This document shows, one piece after another, positions 5,395-8,018 of a DNA stretch of 8,018 bases. Under the pieces are notes generated by a model, which saw only the letters and a list, made by a program, of their open reading frames with translations, was not told where the DNA came from and ran no database searches. Numbering within the stretch: the stretch's first letter is position 1; every line of letters begins with the position of its first letter. Origin of the DNA: an uncultured Lachnospiraceae bacterium (GTDB lineage Bacteria; Bacillota_A; Clostridia; Lachnospirales; Lachnospiraceae); NCBI GenBank assembly GCA_946630765.1, contig CAMOZF010000072.1, positions 1-8,018 of the forward strand, given 5' to 3'. Made by a program: the position numbers and the translations under genes.

Positions 5395-6453
5395 ATGCCT
5401 GAACAGACCAGTTATCACAGACAGGAAGACCTGAACAATACAAAAAAGCTCCGCGAAATGACGGCGGATCTGCCGCCTTATGTGCGGGATTTTTTCCGCG
5501 GCATTGAGTCGCAGACCAGCTCACGCACGCGGATTGCCTATGCCTACGATCTGCGGATCTTTTTCAACTATCTGCATGAGAATAACAGTGAATTCGGCAA
5601 GAAGGCGCTGAAGGAGATTTCGCTTTCCGATCTGGAGCAGCTGCGGCCGATCGATATCGAGGAATATCTGGACTATGTCAAGATCTATTCCAGCAAGAAC
5701 GGCCAGGAAAACTCCAACGGCGTCACGGCGATCAAAAGGAAGCTTGCGTCGCTCAGAAGCTTCTACAAATATTTCTATATGCGGGAATTCATCACCTATA
5801 ACCCGGTGGAGCTTGTCGCGATGCCGAAGCTGCACGAGAAAAATATCGTACGTCTTGATGCGGATGAGGTGGCGGAGCTTCTGGACCATGTGGAGTCCGG
5901 GCAGCAGCTCACGAAAAAGCAGCAGGATTTCCATGAAAAGACCAAGGTGCGGGATCTCGCGATCATGACGCTGCTTCTGGGAACCGGCATCCGTGTGTCG
6001 GAATGCGTTGGGCTCAATCTGAACGATGTGGATTTCAAGAATTCCGGGATTTCCATCTACAGAAAGGGCGGAAAAGAATCGGTTGTGTATTTCGGGGACG
6101 AGGTGGAGGAAGCGCTCCTCTCCTATCTGGAGGAACGAAAGAGCGTCATTCCCTGTGACGGACATGAAAATGCGCTCTTCCTGTCTTCACAGAAAAAGCG
6201 CATCAATGTACGTACGGTCGAAAACCTTGTCAAAAAGTACACAAGAACTGTTACAACCAGTAAAAATATCACGCCGCACAAATTACGGAGCACCTACGGC
6301 ACCAGCCTGTACCGGGAAACCGGCGACATTTACCTCGTCGCAGATGTCCTTGGTCACTCGGATGTCAATACCACGCGGAAGCACTACGCAGCGCTCGAGG
6401 ATGAAAAACGGCGGAGTGCGCGGGACAAGGTGCATTTACGAAGAGACGATTAA
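5395..6453 (+). CDS. Xer-type tyrosine recombinase
   Basis: A 352-residue tyrosine recombinase. An extension of about 25 residues precedes the N-terminal SAM-like core-binding domain (about 27-140: YVRDFFRGIES, TRIAYAYDLRIFFNYL, KLASLRSFYKYF, NPVEL). The catalytic domain (about 150-345) carries the full active site: Arg200 in GTGIRVSE, Lys224 in KGGK, His295 and Arg298 in TPHKLR, His321 in LGHSDV, and nucleophile Tyr331 in KHYAAL. It is longer than XerC/XerD (about 300 residues). An insertion near 165-185 (SGQQLTKKQQDFHEK) and the N-terminal extension account for the difference. The site GGAAGG before the ATG is well placed. No integrated element, excisionase gene or attachment site is evident, so a chromosomal XerC/D-like role is more likely than a phage integrase. 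Its stop overlaps the convergent gene by 4 bases. Confidence 0.93.
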   Translation: MPEQTSYHRQEDLNNTKKLREMTADLPPYVRDFFRGIESQTSSRTRIAYAYDLRIFFNYLHENNSEFGKKALKEISLSDLEQLRPIDIEEYLDYVKIYSSKNGQENSNGVTAIKRKLASLRSFYKYFYMREFITYNPVELVAMPKLHEKNIVRLDADEVAELLDHVESGQQLTKKQQDFHEKTKVRDLAIMTLLLGTGIRVSECVGLNLNDVDFKNSGISIYRKGGKESVVYFGDEVEEALLSYLEERKSVIPCDGHENALFLSSQKKRINVRTVENLVKKYTRTVTTSKNITPHKLRSTYGTSLYRETGDIYLVADVLGHSDVNTTRKHYAALEDEKRRSARDKVHLRRDD

Positions 6454-7202
6454 TGAATCTCGTGCAGATTATCAAGAAGCGTTGCCATACGGCTGACGCT
6501 GATCTCTGAAGAATCTCCGGAAGCATCCAGTACCGCAACCGTCAGGCAGGAGCCGAAAAGCTCTCCGAGTACGCGGGTGTATTTGCCGAATTCACCGAGG
6601 CCGAGAACCGCGATCGGGAAATCCAGCTCTTCGGCAAGATCATGGGTTGTCAGGAGCAGGCGGTAGGCGTCGCGGCGTCTCTGCGGAACGACCGTCAGGC
6701 GCGCGATGTCAACGCCGAGCTTCTGCATATAGCGGACGCGGTATTCCATCTCTCCGATGCTCAGAGAAAAACCGGTTGTGTGATTGGAACCGATCATGAA
6801 GACATTTTTCTCGCGGGCATAGCTGATCATTTCCATCGCCATGTATTCGGAGACGCAGCATTCGATATCGACAAGGTCGATCAGCCGGCTGTCGATCGCC
6901 ATTTTCAGGACGTGCATGTATTCGCTGTCTTTGAAGGGAATACTGCCGCCCTCTTCTTTTGTACGGAAGGTGAAAAGAAATGCCTTGCTTCCGATATTCA
7001 TCCGGATTGTTTTCAGCATGCGGATGAGCGCATAGTCATTCTGCCAGTCTGCGAAGCAGTCGGCGCGCCATTCGATGATTTCCGCCGGAGAAAGCCGGGC
7101 CTTGTGCGCCTGTTCGATAATCGTCTGTTCATCTGATCCCTTGACAGTCACACAGATCTTCGGTTTCCCTTCTCCGATCACAATGTCTCTGATTGTTACC
7201 AT
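6450..7202 (-). CDS. AroD-family (type I 3-dehydroquinate dehydratase) homologue lacking the Schiff-base lysine
   Basis: A 250-residue protein clearly of the AroD family, a TIM barrel that dehydrates 3-dehydroquinate in the shikimate pathway. Retained residues: EWRAD (Glu44, Arg46), FTFRTKEEGG (Arg80, Glu84), DLVDIE (109-114), SNH with the catalytic-type His141, and Arg210 in GKYTR followed by GELFGS. Odd: in the strand that normally reads DIPKIAVMP, the protein has DIARLTVVP. The Schiff-base lysine is therefore Arg168, encoded by CGC (bases 6701-6699), a codon unrelated to AAA/AAG. The SNHDF motif is SNHTT, and the closing-loop SAPGQ is replaced by SGDSSE, so the usual Gln is Glu233. The gene is intact, which argues against simple decay. 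It follows icd after 69 bases. The ATG at 7202 has no nearby ribosome binding site. Family assignment is firm; normal AroD activity is doubtful. Confidence 0.88.
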   Translation of the reverse strand: MVTIRDIVIGEGKPKICVTVKGSDEQTIIEQAHKARLSPAEIIEWRADCFADWQNDYALIRMLKTIRMNIGSKAFLFTFRTKEEGGSIPFKDSEYMHVLKMAIDSRLIDLVDIECCVSEYMAMEMISYAREKNVFMIGSNHTTGFSLSIGEMEYRVRYMQKLGVDIARLTVVPQRRRDAYRLLLTTHDLAEELDFPIAVLGLGEFGKYTRVLGELFGSCLTVAVLDASGDSSEISVSRMATLLDNLHEIH

Positions 7203-7271
7203 CTGGTATTTGGCAGCGGCGGGGAAATGTCCCTGCCCCTTTTCCTGCGACCTCCTTTACTTAAATCGTAC
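7203..7271 (-). other. icd-aroD gap with a distant strong ribosome binding site
   Basis: The 69-base gap contains a perfect reverse-strand AAAGGAGG (7258-7251), but no ATG, GTG or TTG lies at usable spacing in the AroD frame. The assigned ATG is 48 bases away. In between, GGCAG/CTGCC (7212-7216 with 7233-7237) and nearby G/C runs can fold. Such a fold could bring the site closer to the start codon. Confidence 0.45.

Positions 7272-8018
<747 letters not shown>

Overview
The window looks like a chromosomal segment of a clostridial Firmicute, most likely Lachnospiraceae-like with moderately high GC. I infer this from the gene order rbgA-lepB-rnhB-yraN, strong AGGAGG-type ribosome binding sites, a Gram-positive SOS operator type, and a eukaryotic-type NADP isocitrate dehydrogenase. 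No database search was possible.

Positions 2-3225 (+ strand) form a tightly packed housekeeping run. It holds the 3' part of rbgA (50S assembly GTPase), lepB (signal peptidase I), rnhB (RNase HII, overlapping the next gene by 8 bases), yraN (UPF0102 nuclease-fold protein) and pgeF (YfiH/YlmD-type multicopper-fold protein). It is probably read as one operon.

Positions 3226-3731 form an SOS module. A consensus sigma-A promoter (TTGACA, 17 bases, TATAAT) carries three Gram-positive LexA-box-like palindromes and drives a 99-residue protein with one membrane segment and a LysM domain, the architecture of the SOS division inhibitor YneA. A 12-bp bidirectional hairpin terminator closes it. lexA itself is not in the window.

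Positions 3732-4643 look like an accessory island of lower GC. A structured non-coding element has one left arm complementary to two alternative right arms. After it come a reverse-strand gene for a membrane-anchored Mrr-type nuclease and a tract of three 13-base repeats at an exact 27-base period. A compact divergent promoter region follows, serving the nuclease gene leftward and a ttcA-like gene rightward. A 13-base sequence in the structured element recurs inside the first codons of the nuclease gene.

Positions 4644-6453 (+) hold a TtcA-like tRNA thiolation enzyme and a complete Xer-type tyrosine recombinase, probably cotranscribed. The recombinase stop codon overlaps that of the convergent gene by 4 bases, with no terminator between them.

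Positions 6450-8018 (- strand) hold the 3' part of icd followed by an AroD-family (type I 3-dehydroquinate dehydratase) gene. The AroD-like protein keeps most substrate-binding residues and the catalytic histidine, but has Arg where the Schiff-base Lys should be. It may be a non-canonical or inactive paralogue.

The observations most worth following are the lysine-less AroD homologue, the triple-operator SOS promoter of the YneA-like gene, and the nuclease gene with its unusual flanking structured DNA/RNA.
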